From: Ursus arctos
Taxonomy: Eukaryota > Chordata > Mammalia > Carnivora > Ursidae
Assembly (NCBI RefSeq): GCF_023065955.2
Contig: NW_026622764.1
Coordinates: 46,941,833 to 47,005,832 of the forward strand
Direction: 5' to 3'
Length of the DNA: 64,000 nucleotides
Of this stretch, positions 47,314-58,427 are shown one piece after another (the first letter of the stretch is position 1; each line of letters starts with the position of its first letter). The translations under genes and the position numbers were made by a program. The notes below the pieces were generated by a model. The model was not told where the DNA came from, did no database searches, and worked only from the letters and a program-made list of their open reading frames with translations.

Positions 47314-48280
47314 CTTTTTTTTTTTAATGTTTTTTTATTATATTATGTTAGTCACCATCCAGTACATCCCTGGTTTTTTATGTAAAGTTTGATGATTCAT
47401 TAGTTGCGTATAACACCCAATGCACCATGCAATACGTGCCCTCCTTACTACCCATCACCAGCCTATCCCATTCCCCCACCCCCCTCCTCTCTGAAGCCCT
47501 CAGTTTGTTTCTCAGAGTCCATAGTCTCTCATGCTTCATTCCCCCTTCTGATTACCCCCCCCCTTTCTTTATCCCTTTCTTCCCCTACCGATCTTCCTAG
47601 TTCTTATGTTCCATAGATGAGAGAAACCACATGATAATTGTCTTTCTCTGCTTGACTTATTTCACTTAGCATTATCTACTCCAGTGCCATCCACGTTGCA
47701 GCAAATGTTGGGAAATCGTTCTTTTTGATAGCTGTGTAATATTCCATTGTATATATGGACCACAACTTCTTAATCCAGTCATCTGTTGAAGGGCATCTTG
47801 GCTCCTTCCACGATTTAGCTATTGTGGACAAAGCTGCTATGAACATTGGGGTGCATATGGCCCTTCTCTTCACCATGTCTGTATCTTTGGGGTAAATACC
47901 CAGTAGTGCAATGGCTGGATTATAGGGTAGCTCAATTTTTAACTTTTTAAGGGACCTCCACACTGTTTTCCAGAGTGGCTGTACCAACTTGCATTCCCAC
48001 CAACAATGTAGGAGGGATCCCCTTTCTCCACATCCTCTCCATCAATTGTTGTTTCTTGCCTTGTCATTTTTTTGCCATTCTAACTGGCATAAGGTGGTAT
48101 CTTAGTGTGGTTTTGATTTGAATTTCCCTGATGGCTAATGATTTTGAACATTTTTTCATGTGTCTGTTAGCCATTTGTATGTCTTCATTGGAAAAGTGTC
48201 TGTTCATATCTTCTCATTTTATGATTTGTTTATTTGTTTCTCGCATATTGAGTTTGAGAAGTTCTTTGTAGATCTTGGAT
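47314..48280 (-). mobile_element. Young L1, 5'-truncated, antisense, inside old L1
   Basis: T-run, AATGTTTTTTTATTATATTATG, TTAGTCACCATCCAG, a 3' UTR and the ORF2 C-terminal complement. Perfect 13-bp duplication TCCAGCTTTCTTT at 47301-47313 and 48281-48293. The minus-strand frame at 47676-47987 still reads ORF2p C-terminus ([20 protein letters not shown]). By eye about 95% identical to the left part of the 9.5-kb copy. Confidence 0.96.
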
Positions 48281-49552
48281 TCCAGCTTTCTTTTGATTAA
48301 TTTTAGCAGCATATACCTTTCTCCATCCCTTTACTTTAAATGTGTGTCTAAATATTTAAAGTGATTTCTTGTAGACAATATAGTGTTATTTTTTTATCCT
48401 TCAGACAAATTGTCTTCTAGTAGATGCATTTAGATAAATAAACTTTAAAGTATTACTGATATAGTTATCTTACTATCTTATCTTACTATCTACCATATTT
48501 GTAAATGTTTTCTATTTCTCTTTTTCTCTCTTTGTCTTCCACTCTTTTTCTGTCTTCTCTGTTTTACTTAATATTTTCTGATTACATTTTCTCTTCTCTC
48601 TTATCAATTATATTTCTTTTGAAAAAATTTTATTAGTGTTTGCCCTAAAGTTTGCAATACATATTTAAAACTAATGTAGGTTCACTTTCAAAGAACACTA
48701 TACCACTTCATGGGTAGAATGAGTAACTTAGCATATTTCCAATTCTTCCCTCCGAACCACATACAACATTTCTGTCATTCATGTCACTCATTCAAATGTT
48801 ATAAGCAACAAATATATTGTCCCTGTAATAATTTCAAACACTCTGTTATCTTTTAGGTCAATTAAGAATAAGAAAAAAATATTTTATTTTACTTTCATGT
48901 ATTCCTTCTCCAGTGCTTATTCTTTCTTTATGTCTATTATATTTCTTTTCCCTACTCTGAAAATCTTTTAACATTTCTTGCAAGGCAGATTTAGTAGCAA
49001 AATTTCCCTCAATTTTGTCTAAAGGAGTGTTTATTTCTTCTTCATTTAGGTATTCATGAAGGATAATTTTATGGGATACAGAATTCTATTTTTTTCTTCC
49101 CTTTCAACTCTTTAAGTATTTCATTCAATTTTCTTCTTGATTGCATGGTTAGTAAAGTGACATTTGATGTAATTCTTATCTTGTTTCTTAGTAGGTAAGA
49201 CATGAATTTCCTCTGGCTTCTTTCAAGATTTTCTTTTTGTCTTTTATTTTCTGCAGTTTGAATATGGTATGCCTAGATGTAGATTTTTTTTTTTTTTGTA
49301 TTTATCCCGTTTGGTGTTCTCTGAGCTCACTGGATCAGTGCTTACTGTCTGTAATTGATTTTGGAAAATTCTCAGCTATTACTACCTCAAACACTCTTCC
49401 ATTTCTCTCCCTCTTTCTTTCCTTCTAGTATTCCCATTACATGTTTTCCACATTTTGTAATTGTACCACAGTTCTTAGATTTTATGCCACCCCTTTTTTT
49501 TTTTTCTTTTTCCATTTCAGTTTTTGAAGTTTCTATTGACATATCTTCAGAT

Positions 49553-49783
49553 TCACTGATTCTTTACTTGGCCATGTTTAGTCTGCTTATAAAAAAAATC
49601 AAAGACATTCTTCATTTCATTTACAGTGTTTTTCATTTCTAGAATTTTATTTTGATTCTTTGTTAGAGATTCCATCTCTCTGCTTATATTATCCATCTGT
49701 TCTTGCATGGTGTCTACTTTTTGCATTAAGGCCCTTAACATATTAACCATAGTTGTTTTAAATTTCTGGTGTGATAATTCCAA
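49553..49783 (-). pseudogene. Decayed L1 ORF1 coiled-coil segment
   Basis: The minus-strand frame reads a heptad-rich segment including KVDTMQEQMDNISREMESLTKNQNKILEMKNTVNEMKN, which closely resembles the coiled coil of L1 ORF1p, the RNA-binding trimeric protein. It lies 5' of ORF2 in the antisense L1, as expected. The rest of ORF1 is broken by stops. Confidence 0.75.
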
Positions 49784-50337
49784 AAATGTCTGCTATATCT
49801 GAGTCTGGTTCTAAGGCTTGATTTGTCTTTTTTGACTGTATTTTTTGCCTTTTAGCATGCCTTGCAAATTTCGTTGAAGACTGGACATGTCATATTAGGC
49901 AAAGGAAACCGATGTAGATAGGCCTTTACTGTGAAGTTTCATGTTTATCTGGCTAGGAATTAGATGGTATTTACTGTTTGCTGCAGCTGTGCTGTCAGAG
50001 ACTAAAATTTCCTATAGTTGCCCTGTTTGAGTCTCCCCTGCTGTCTTTGGACATACCTAGAGCCCACTTAAAAACCCTGAGTCTTACAGTTCTTTTGGCT
50101 GTAATCTCCTGCTGTTACACAGGAGCCTTATTAATGTCATGGAAAGCTGTTGGGGGAGAGGAAGTGTTCTGTAGTCCTATGATTAGATCTCAGTCTTTGG
50201 CGAACCTGTATTTTCCTTCCCCCATGTCAAAGGCTAAAGGGGGCTAGATTTGGGTGTTTCCCTTTACTCTTGTTGGTGATCCTTTGGTAAAACCCCTGTC
50301 AGTTAGGCTTAGGTAAAATAGTTTCAGGCAGGCTTTG

Positions 50338-50587
50338 GTTTTTTGTTTGTTTGTTTGTTTGTTTGTTTTGAAAGATATTATTTACTTATTTGACAGAGAG
50401 CGAGAGAGAGCCAGAGAGCACAAGCTGGGGGGGTGTGTGTGGCGGGGGACAGCAGAGGGAGCAGGAGAAGCAGGCTCCCCGCTGACCAGGGAGCCCATGT
50501 GGGGCTCAATCCCAGGACCCTGAGATCATGACCTGAGCTGAAGGCAGACACTTAACCGCTTAACCATCTGAGCCACCCAGGCGCCCC
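50338..50587 (-). mobile_element. CAN/SINEC SINE, antisense, with (TTTG)n tail
   Basis: The tail complement is (GTTT)n at 50343-50369. A GACAGAGAGCGAGAGAGAGCCAGAGAGC body and head complement GCCACCCAGGCGCCCC follow. Perfect 14-bp duplication TCAGGCAGGCTTTG at 50324-50337 and 50588-50601. ACTTAACCGCTTAACC shows a small internal duplication (CGCTTAAC). Confidence 0.96.
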
Positions 50588-51055
50588 TCAGGCAGGCTTT
50601 GTTAAGAACAGCTAGCTCTGGCACATTTCAGAATTGTTACTTTTTCCTTTTCCCTGCTGGAAGCATGACAGGGTATCTCTTTGATTTTTACAGTGAAAAA
50701 CTGCTAGGGTCCCTGGAGGTAAAGTTCAAGGAAGTGTGAGTGCTCTTAAGACTGGTCCCCCTCAGAGTTTTTAACTCTCAAGCTAGCCCATGTTGAACCT
50801 CCAGGAGTTTGTCAGTTATAGCTTAAAGTATTCCTATTGATGCTGGTTTTACCTACAGACTTCTGTTCCTGGAATTATGATTCTCTGTAACCACCTATCT
50901 CTTCAGTTTGGGGGCAAAAATTGCCTTTGTCCTCCATTCTCTGAAGGACCTGAGAAAAGTTGATTTTCTGTTCATTGAGTTTTATTCTTCTTGTGAGAAT
51001 GAGAGAGATGATTCCAAGCTCTTTACATGTTGGACTGGAAACTGGAAGTCTTTTA

Positions 51056-53495
51056 ATTACTAAGCATGAATAAGTGATATTTCTATAAGAAATAATTTCA
51101 TTTACATAATAAAATAATAATATATCAAAGGTTGTTAGAAATTTTGAGATCCTTTAATCTAACACATTCATTGTATACATCAGAAAATGTAAGCATAGTT
51201 CCCATAAAACTACACTTAAAAACTTGGTACCTTGAGTCCTCACTCAGGACTCTTTTCTCCTCATGCATAAATGAAATAAAGCAGATAGGTGAAAGGATAG
51301 AAAACATGTGAAACCCTGATATGTATTCTTATTGCTTTTCTATCTGAAACAGAACGTTTTAGAGGAAAGACAGAGCAACTCTGAATCCAAGGGAACTATC
51401 AGGGAGAAGGTGGAATGAATTGGTTGCATCAGTGTAATTATAAAAATGGTTGGGTGCAGGGCTTTCAAATGGGGTCAGCTTATTCTCTTTGTCTTTATAC
51501 AAGATGGACAAAAGAGAAAGGAGTTGACAATTCCCAAGAACTCAGCGTACTTAAATGTCACTTAATGAACTGACTGGTATTTGACTGAAGAATCTGAAAA
51601 ATTAAGTGAGGAGGCTAAACCTGATGAGTGGAAGAGAAGTATTGCTCTGGGTTAGAGGTAACAATAGCTTATTAAACTTAAAAAAAAGATAGAAAAATGT
51701 GCAATCTGTGTTTGAATAACCTGGTCCCTGACATTCTTAAGAGGAAAGGTTGTTTCATCTGGCTTTACATTTTTATTATGCATTTTATCTTAGGGAGTAT
51801 AGCACATCTAATTAATGTACCATGATAAATGGAGTTTCTGTATCATTAGAACCCACTTATAAAGAATGAAAAGGGACCTCCATGTGCAAACACAGAAAAG
51901 TTAATCCCTAGCTATCAAAGGTTCATCTCCTGCAAAGTCATTTCACTTTGCTCATACATTTAATAGGAATCATTTATATAATATTCAGGCAAAGGGAGAG
52001 AAACTGCAAAAAAAAAAAAGTTTTAATTGAGTTATTCAGCCATCAATTCAGGCTTGTCAGATTGTAAGAAGAGAAATTGAGATAGAAATCCTGTGAGAGG
52101 AATTCCTACTTAAAAAAAAAAAAAAAAAAAAAAAAAAGCCTAGAAAAACCCAAGTGGATCTTTTCACTGTTCTGAGATGGGGAGGAAACTTGCCAATTAT
52201 TGTAATTTTTAGAAAAGTGAAACTTTCAGAGGCATTCTATTATACTTAGATTTCTGGGAGCCAGATTCTTCAGTCTCTAATCTATACAACATTTTTAATA
52301 TACTTACCTTAACAATGACCTTTTCGAAAGAATTATTTGATACAGAGAAATAGAGGTTGAAGGCAACCTAAGATGTATATTTGCAAATTTTACCTTAGAA
52401 GTATTTTTTATTAGTCACTATATGAAAGATATTTCCAAGAATTCATTATGGGGAAACTTTAAGATAATTTACATTCATCAAAGAGAAGGTGATTTAAAAG
52501 GCTGATTGAATTCTCTGTGGATAGAAGGCATAAAAAGTCTTCAGCTGCCATACCCTTGCAAGTTTACAAGCTGAAACTTTATTGCCTCAAAAGACACTTA
52601 ACATAAAACACACCAGCCATATTGACTAATTTGCTGGTCTATATGATACACTTCTCTTATCTTTCTCTATCACTGCTGCTTATCCAGTTGAAATTCCCTT
52701 TTTAACATTGTAACTGCATTTGGAAGTCAAACCAACCAATAGAATTCCACTATGCTTGTGTGGTAGAGATGATGGACTAGAGAATTCTCTATTGTACAAA
52801 TCTGAATAAAGAACAAACATGCTACATCACATGAGATTTTTATACATTTCTTAGAACTTTTTAATAGGCATTGATAAATTGATTATGTAAAATGGAAGAA
52901 CATTGGTAAAAGATAAGGAATATTTCAGGCTATGGAAATTGAGGTGTTTAGCCTAAATGTTTAAGTTGTATATAAAAAGTAGAATGTTATTGATGAATTC
53001 AAAACCAGAAATCTAAGATTGAATAAGCATTATTGTGTGGTTCTCTGCTTTAAGTTATCATTTTAATTCATTGTTCCCCCTTTAACTGGACAATGTTATA
53101 TAAGGAAGGATCACAGAATTAGGAGTCAAGAACTATCTCTAATGTAGCTTCTAATGTATGTGACTCTATGGATTAAAAATGAGCATGTTATTAAATGAGA
53201 CCTCTGCTACCACTTTTAAATTTTTTAAAAATAATATATCCCTTTATAAAGTAAACTTACACATAAAGTAAATGTTCTAGGTCTTTCAGTCTCCTCATAT
53301 ATCCTATAAACATATGTATGTGACACATCAATAAAATCATATTTATATAAATCCCTATGCCTGTAGTGCTATTGTAGGTAACATGCTTCTTCTAAGATGA
53401 TATCAATGTCTTTTAGTCTACACACTTTTTCATCTCAACCTAGTGGACTCAGTGCTGTCCTCTTGACTAGAAATTACTATGAAACACCTTTCCGT
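51056..53495. other. Unique AT-rich DNA, no recognised feature
   Basis: About 2.4 kb with no recognised repeat family or exon. Poly(A) runs lie at about 52009-52019 and 52112-52137 (A26); the latter has no recognisable element attached. Confidence 0.5.
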
Positions 53496-53500
53496 TAACC

Positions 53501-53688
53501 GTTTTTTTAAAAGATTTTATTTATTTATTTGACACAGAGAGAAGGGGAGGAGAGCAAGCACAATCACGGGGAGCAGCAGGCAGAGGGAGAAGCAGGCTCC
53601 CTACTGAGCAAGCAGCCAGATGTGGGGCTCCATCCCAGGGACCCGAGCCTAAGGCAGCCGCTTAACAGACTGAGCCACCCAGGTGCCC
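53501..53688 (-). mobile_element. CAN/SINEC SINE, antisense, older type
   Basis: TTTTTTTAAAAGATTTTATTTATTTATTT, a GAGAGAAGGGGAGGAGAGCAAGC body, GGCTCCCTACTGAGCAAGCAGCC and a head complement GCCACCCAGGTGCCC. Flanks GTTAACCGTTT and ATTAATCAGTTT may be a diverged duplication. Confidence 0.92.
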
Positions 53689-53734
53689 TATTAATCAGTT
53701 TGCTTAAAAAAGAAAAAGTTATTTAAATCATTAT

Positions 53735-53830
53735 TTAATACATTGAGCATTATTTTCTGAGTAGTGTCTATGTACCAGGCACTATTTCAGGCATTGGGGA
53801 TATAAAAGAGACAAACTCTATTTCTTGGTA
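53735..53830 (+). mobile_element. Possible L2/MIR-age relic
   Basis: GAGTAGTGTCTATGTACCAGGCACTATTTCAGGCATTGGGGATAT is a well-known phrase of ancient mammalian interspersed repeats. The family is not certain. Confidence 0.45.
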
Positions 53831-53886
53831 AACCTTTAAGTGAAACTCCACTTTCCATCTCAGAATTCCCCACTTCTTGCTTTTTA

Positions 53887-54109
53887 TTTATTTATTTTTT
53901 AAGATTTTAGTTATTTATTTTGTGAGAGAGAGGGCGCATGAGTGGGGGGAGGGGCAGAAGGAGAGAGAGATTCTCAAGCAGACTCCACACTGAGCCCGAA
54001 GCCCAATGGGACAGGGGATGTGCTTCTTCATCTTACAACAGTGAGATCATGACCTGAGCCAAAATCGAGAGTCAGACGCTTAACCAACTGAGCCACCCAG
54101 ACACCCCCT
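53887..54109 (-). mobile_element. CAN/SINEC SINE, antisense
   Basis: AAGATTTTAGTTATTTATTTTG, a GCGCATGAGTGGGGGGAGGGGC body and a head complement GCCACCCAGACACCC. The duplications ACTTCTTGCTTTTTA (53872-53886) and ACTTCTTACTTTTTA (54110-54124) differ at one base. The middle (about 54010-54040) is more diverged than usual. Confidence 0.94.
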
Positions 54110-54214
54110 ACTTCTTACTTTTTAAAGCATATAAGTGTTAGAATCTGAGATTCAATGGGAAGAAAGTAGTGGAGTAAAGGATGATCAAATTCTGCATATA
54201 TTTATTTAATTTTT

Positions 54215-54345
54215 GGATGTACTTTATTAGACTGTAAGTTTCTTAAGACATGGTCATACCTTATTCAAGTGTCAAGCATAGAATACCCTGCATATAATGA
54301 ATGTTGTTGAATACTGAGTTAATGAGAGAATGAGTGGATGAAACT
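54215..54345 (+). mobile_element. L2 LINE 3' end, sense
   Basis: TTAGACTGTAAGTTTCTTAAGACATGG, GTGTCAAGCATAGAATACCCTGC and AATGAATGTTGTTGAATACTGAG match the L2 3' end order. Confidence 0.65.
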
Positions 54346-54539
54346 GACATAGCATTCTCTTAATGAGATAAGGGAAGAAATTATGAAGACAATCTTGGTC
54401 ACATAGTTGAAGTAGGAATATAGTTACATTTAAACTTGTATTATTAAAGATAAATGCCACAAAGTCCTACACCATCTGAAAGTTTTAGAGTAAGATATTA
54501 AAATCAGATATATACAAAAGATGTTTACTGAAATGTAAG

Positions 54540-54664
54540 CTCATGAGACAGGATAGTTTTATCTATTGGCCTGTATTATAGCCCTTACCTTTCAGAAATA
54601 CGTGGACCATATAGGAACCTACAAAATGTTTATTGAATGAATGGATGAATAACTGAATGATTGG
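54540..54664 (+). mobile_element. L2 LINE 3' end, sense, second copy
   Basis: GATAGTTTTATCTATTGGCCTG, AAATGTTTATTGAATGAATGGATG and the trailing GAATGA-type repeats are a diverged L2 3' terminus, about 200 bp from another. Confidence 0.6.
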
Positions 54665-54984
54665 TATAATAAGTATTAACTGTCTTTCCCATCTTACTTA
54701 ATGGAATTAATAACTCTCAATAAATTTATAAAATTCCTGTAGCTACTTACAGTGAAAGGAAATGTCTACAGTTGCTTTTGTAAAAAGAAGCCTCTTATAA
54801 CTCAGAGCACTTATGTTTTTATATTAATTTGGAGTTCATATTTAATTCTTATTTATTTTTTATACAGGTGCCATGTTATATATGTCATATAGTTTACAAT
54901 TTGGAGTTATCCTTTGTTTATTGCAGTTCCTCAAACACACAACTGATTATTTAATTGAAAAGAATTCTGGAATCATCTATAATG

Positions 54985-55330
54985 AATAGCTTGCATTTTA
55001 AAATCCAAATTCCTACTATAGCCTTCCAAGGGTGCAGAAAAGTCACTGAAACATGTTCACATGTTGAGAAAATAGACTGATATATTTATGTATATAGGTT
55101 AATTCATGAAATAATAAATTTACTTTGAAATCTCTGGTGAGGGATCTCCACAGGCCAAATTTCAAATTTGGCCTATAAATCTAAAGAAGAAGAAGAAGCA
55201 GCAGAAGCAGAAGCAGAAGTGAGAACAAGAACAGCAGAGGAAAAGGAAGAAAAAGGAGGAGGGAGAGGAGCCGGGAGAGGAGAGAGAGGAAGGATAGAGA
55301 AAGGGAAAAAGGGAAGAAGAAGAAATATAA
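54985..55330 (+). mobile_element. Unclassified repeat with purine-rich tail, copy B
   Basis: The core at 55066-55167 (ATAGACTGATA, TTAATTCATGAAATAATAAA, TCTCCACAGGCC, AAATTTCAAATTTGG) matches copy A at 47041-47154, roughly three quarters identical by eye. A weaker match begins at AGCTTGCATTTTAAAATCC. It runs into a polypurine tract of about 150 bp. Borders are estimates because no clean target duplication was seen. Confidence 0.5.
55182..55330 (+). repeat. Polypurine tract (GAA/GGA/GAG-rich)
   Basis: Nearly uninterrupted purines: (GAA)n, GCAGAA repeats, GGAGGGAGAGGAG and GAAGAAGAAG. Such homopurine-homopyrimidine DNA can form triplex structures. The Leu/Ser-rich minus-strand frame over it is a composition artefact. 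Confidence 0.9.
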
Positions 55331-55837
55331 TCTAAAGCTAGAGTACATGAGAGACTTGATCATAGTGTTTTGCCTATGCTCATCGTGTTTAATATGCCAT
55401 TTTGATATTTGTTTTGGTTCTGTTTCCTCTGGTTCTCTTTTTTGCTGCTTCTCTTTTCTTCCTTCTTGCAGTTTACTTAAACATTTTTTAAATTTCATCT
55501 TGACTTATTTGTCATGTATTTGATTGTTTCTGTGTATATTTTCATAGTGGTTTTTCTGACAATATACATGACTTACCATTGTCTACTGCTATCAACATCT
55601 TACTAATTCTAGTAATTAGTACTAATTTAAACCCATTTACCATCACCACTGTTATATGTCATTTTCTTAAGTATTAACTGGTATTATCTTTTATTCAACT
55701 ATATTGTGATTTATAAAAAGATGATAAAGATTACATATGCATGTACCTATATTGCAGGTCTTTCTATTCTTTTTATTTTTATCACTCCACAATTATTCTC
55801 TTTTATCATATTATTTCTGTTTAAAGAATTTCCTTCT

Positions 55838-56575
55838 GAAACAACAAATATTGGAGAGGATGTGGAGAAAGTGGATCCCTCTTACACTGTTGGTGGGAAT
55901 GCAAGTTCGTACAGCCACTTTGGAAAACAGTGTGGAGGTCCCTTAAAAAGTTAAAAATTGAGCTACCCTATGATACAGCAATTGCACTACTAGGTATTTA
56001 CCCCAAAGATACAGACGTAGTGAAGAGAAGGGCCATATGCACCCCAATGTTCATAGCAGCATTGTCCACAATAGCTAAATCGTGGAGGGAGCCGAGATGC
56101 CCTTCAACAGATGACTGGATTAAGATGTGGTCCATATATACAATGGAATATTACTCAGCCATCAGAAAGAACGATTACACAACATTTGCAGCAACATGGA
56201 CGGACTGGAGGAGATTATGCTAAGTGAAATAAGTCAAGCAGAGAAAGACAATTATCATATAGTTTCACTCATTTATGGAACATAAGAAATAGGAAGATCG
56301 GTAGGAGAAGGGAAGAATGAAGGGGAGGGTAAACAGAAGGGAGAATGAACCATGAGAGACTGTGGACTCTGGGAAACAAACTGAAGGCTTCAGAGGGGAG
56401 GGGCGTGGGGGATTGGGATAGGCCGGTGATGGGTATTAAGGAGGGCACATATTGCATGGTGCACTGGGTGTTATACGCAAATAATGAATCATGGAACATT
56501 GTATCAAAAACTGGGGATGTACTGTATGGTGACAAATATAACAAAATAAAAATTATAAAATTAAAAAAAAAAAAA
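55838..56575 (+). mobile_element. Young L1, 5'-truncated, sense
   Basis: It starts ACAACAAATATTGGAGAGGATG in the ORF2 C-terminal region and reads [23 protein letters not shown] in frame (55930-56223). The 3' UTR with its purine tract follows, then AATAAA (56545-56550) and A13 (56563-56575). Its 5' border coincides with the duplication TAAAGAATTTCCTTCT (55822-55837). The second duplication copy is not after this poly(A) but at 57171-57186. Confidence 0.95.
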
Positions 56576-57139
56576 GCTTGAATGGGTTTTTAGCCAGACC
56601 AGCATTGAATCCTGGGATGTAAAGTTTGAAGGAGTATCAGGGCTCTAACTTCCTCATTTTACAGAAGGGGATAATGAGGCCTCAAGAGATTAAAACCTTT
56701 TTTAGTTACTGAGTTAGGAACACACCCAGGCTTCTTGACTCCAAGTCTCATGCCTTTAGCATAAATTTAAACTAAGGATTTTGTCTTGTATTGTTTGGGG
56801 TGGATGAGGTTTGGGTATAAGAGGAGCTGACAGTAGTTTTTATTTTTTATCCATGCAATTTAATAAATTAAAAGTTTTATAGGTATAACTTTCCTGTATT
56901 ACTTAAATTGACCAGAGGACAAAAAAGAGATTTATATTCTGTCAGCACTCACCACTCATATAGTAAAAGTAATTTAAGTGGCATGATCTGAGTAACTTGA
57001 AGGACAGACTCAATCCTGCCCATCAGGTGCGGTTGGAATACATGTAAGTTTATCAGGTGGCTGTCAGTTCTGCCACGCAGGAGGTGTGCAACTCTGCAGA
57101 AGCCACTCAAGTTTCCCGTAACTCTTTACACTGTTGGTC
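56576..57139 (+). mobile_element. Probable 3'-transduced flank carried by the L1
   Basis: Sequence unlike L1 lies between the L1 poly(A) and a second A-rich tail (57140-57170), all inside one 16-bp duplication. The simplest reading is that an ancestral L1 transcript ran past its own signal into downstream DNA and the whole was inserted here. The carried DNA contains a MIR fragment and otherwise looks unique. Confidence 0.8.
56645..56765 (-). mobile_element. MIR fragment within the transduced segment, antisense
   Basis: CTTCCTCATTTTACAGAAGGGGATAATGAGGCCTCAAGAG and CACCCAGGCTTCTTGACTCCAAGTC follow the complement of MIR. It is older than the transduction and came from the source locus. Confidence 0.65.
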
Positions 57140-57170
57140 AAAAAAATAAATAAAAACAAAAAAAAAAGAA
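57140..57170 (+). repeat. Second A-rich tail of the transducing L1
   Basis: A-runs interrupted by T, C and G (AAAAAAATAAATAAAAAC then A10 GAA) directly precede the 3' target duplication at 57171-57186. Confidence 0.9.
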
Positions 57171-58228
57171 TAAAGAATTTCCTTCTTTAATGGAGCCATC
57201 TTTCAATCTTTAAGGGTAGATCCATTAGTGACAATTTTTTTAGTTTTCCTTTGTCAGAGAATGTCTTCATTTCCCTTTCACTCTTGAAAGATCATTTTGC
57301 CAAACATAGCATTCACTATTGACAAAAATGTTCTTTTGGCATGTGAAAAATGTTGTGCTACCTCCTTCTTGTCACTATGGTTTCAGATGAGAAATCTGCT
57401 GTCATTTGAATTGGTATTCCCCTTATAGGTAATGTGTCATCTCTCTATAGCTACTTTCAGGGAATTTCTATCCCTTTCACTCGAAAATATTTAATTACAA
57501 TGTGTCATATTTATCCTGTTTGGGGTTCATTCTGCTACTTGGATATGTAGGATTCTATCTTTTGCCAAATTTGAGAAATTTTCAGCCATTATTCTAATAC
57601 TCTTTCAGTTCTACCTTCTTCCTCTCCAGAGATGAAAATGATACAATGTTGGACCTTTTATTATTGCCCAAAGTCTCCTGAGATCCTGCCAATCTTTTTC
57701 AGTCTATTTGTGTGAAAGTCTATTTTCTCTTTGTAGTTTAGTTTGGATAAATTTTATTGGTCTCAAATTCACCAATTCTATCCCTCCATTGTTTTCATTA
57801 TGCTATTGAGTGCATTCAATGAGATTTTTTTCCTATTATTATAGTTTTCAGTTCTTTATTTTTGTAACTTCAATTTCTTAGCTCAGATTTCCTTTTTTTA
57901 TTTGTTGCAATAGAATTTTCAACTGATTGTTGAAGCAGTTTTATGATTTTTGCTTTAAAACCCTTGTCAGATAATCCTAATGTCTAGGTAATTTATCTAC
58001 TTTGTATCAATTCATTGTTTTTTTTCACTCATATTTTAATTTTGTTGGTTCTTGGTTTGATGAGTGATTTTTTATTGTTCCAGTACACTTTGTCTATTTA
58101 TTAGGAGACTCTGAGTCTTATTTAAATATTTCATTTTGGCAAGCAATCACACTGTTTAGGTTTAGTATGCACATTTTGACCTACTATTGTGACCTGTAGT
58201 TCTAATGAGTTTAATTTTCAGAGCCTTT

Positions 58229-58427
58229 TTCTTTCTTTCTTTTTTTTTTCATAGATTTTATTTATTTATTTATTTGTCAGAGAGAGAGAGAGAGAGAGAG
58301 CAAGAGCACAAGCAGGGGGAGCAGTAGGCAGAGGGAGAAACAGGCTTCCTGCTGAGCAAGGAGCCCAATGCAGAACTTAATCCCAGGACCCTGTGCTGAA
58401 GGCAGACGCTTAACTGACTGAGCCACC
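58229..58427 (-). mobile_element. CAN/SINEC SINE, antisense, 5'-truncated head
   Basis: T-rich tail, ATAGATTTTATTTATTTATTTATTTG, a (GA)n run (about 58281-58300), GCAAGAGCACAAGCAGGGGG and then the head complement, which stops at TGAGCCACC. The last bases of the usual CAGGCGCCCC are missing. A perfect 17-bp duplication TAATTTTCAGAGCCTTT (58212-58228 and 58428-58444) shows the truncation happened on insertion. Confidence 0.95.

Larger units (their letters stand above)
43515..51055 (-). mobile_element. Ancient near-full-length L1, antisense, heavily interrupted
   Basis: Reading left to right is L1 3' to 5'. ORF2 C-terminal complement comes first (AATAGTGTTCCATTGTATG, TAATTATGAATAAAGCTGC), then ORF2 middle (44430-45760, 45965-46980) and ORF2 5' part (46570-47310, 48290-48420). 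The ORF1/5' region (48500-49960) and a 5' UTR-like region (49960-51055) with GAGTCTCCCCTGCTGTCTTTGG, TGTAATCTCCTGCTG and GATTCCAAGCTCTTTACATG follow. Insertions are the L1 end at 44.2 kb, SINEs at 45.2, 46.4 and 50.4 kb, a repeat at 47.0 kb, a young L1 at 47.3 kb and a foreign block at 45.8 kb. Removing them leaves about 5.2 kb. Many substitutions and stops; it is dead. Confidence 0.85.

Noticed and set aside
55181..55498. Leu/Ser-rich 105-codon minus-strand frame
   Set aside because: It is the translation of the polypurine tract; the poly-Leu run reflects simple sequence.
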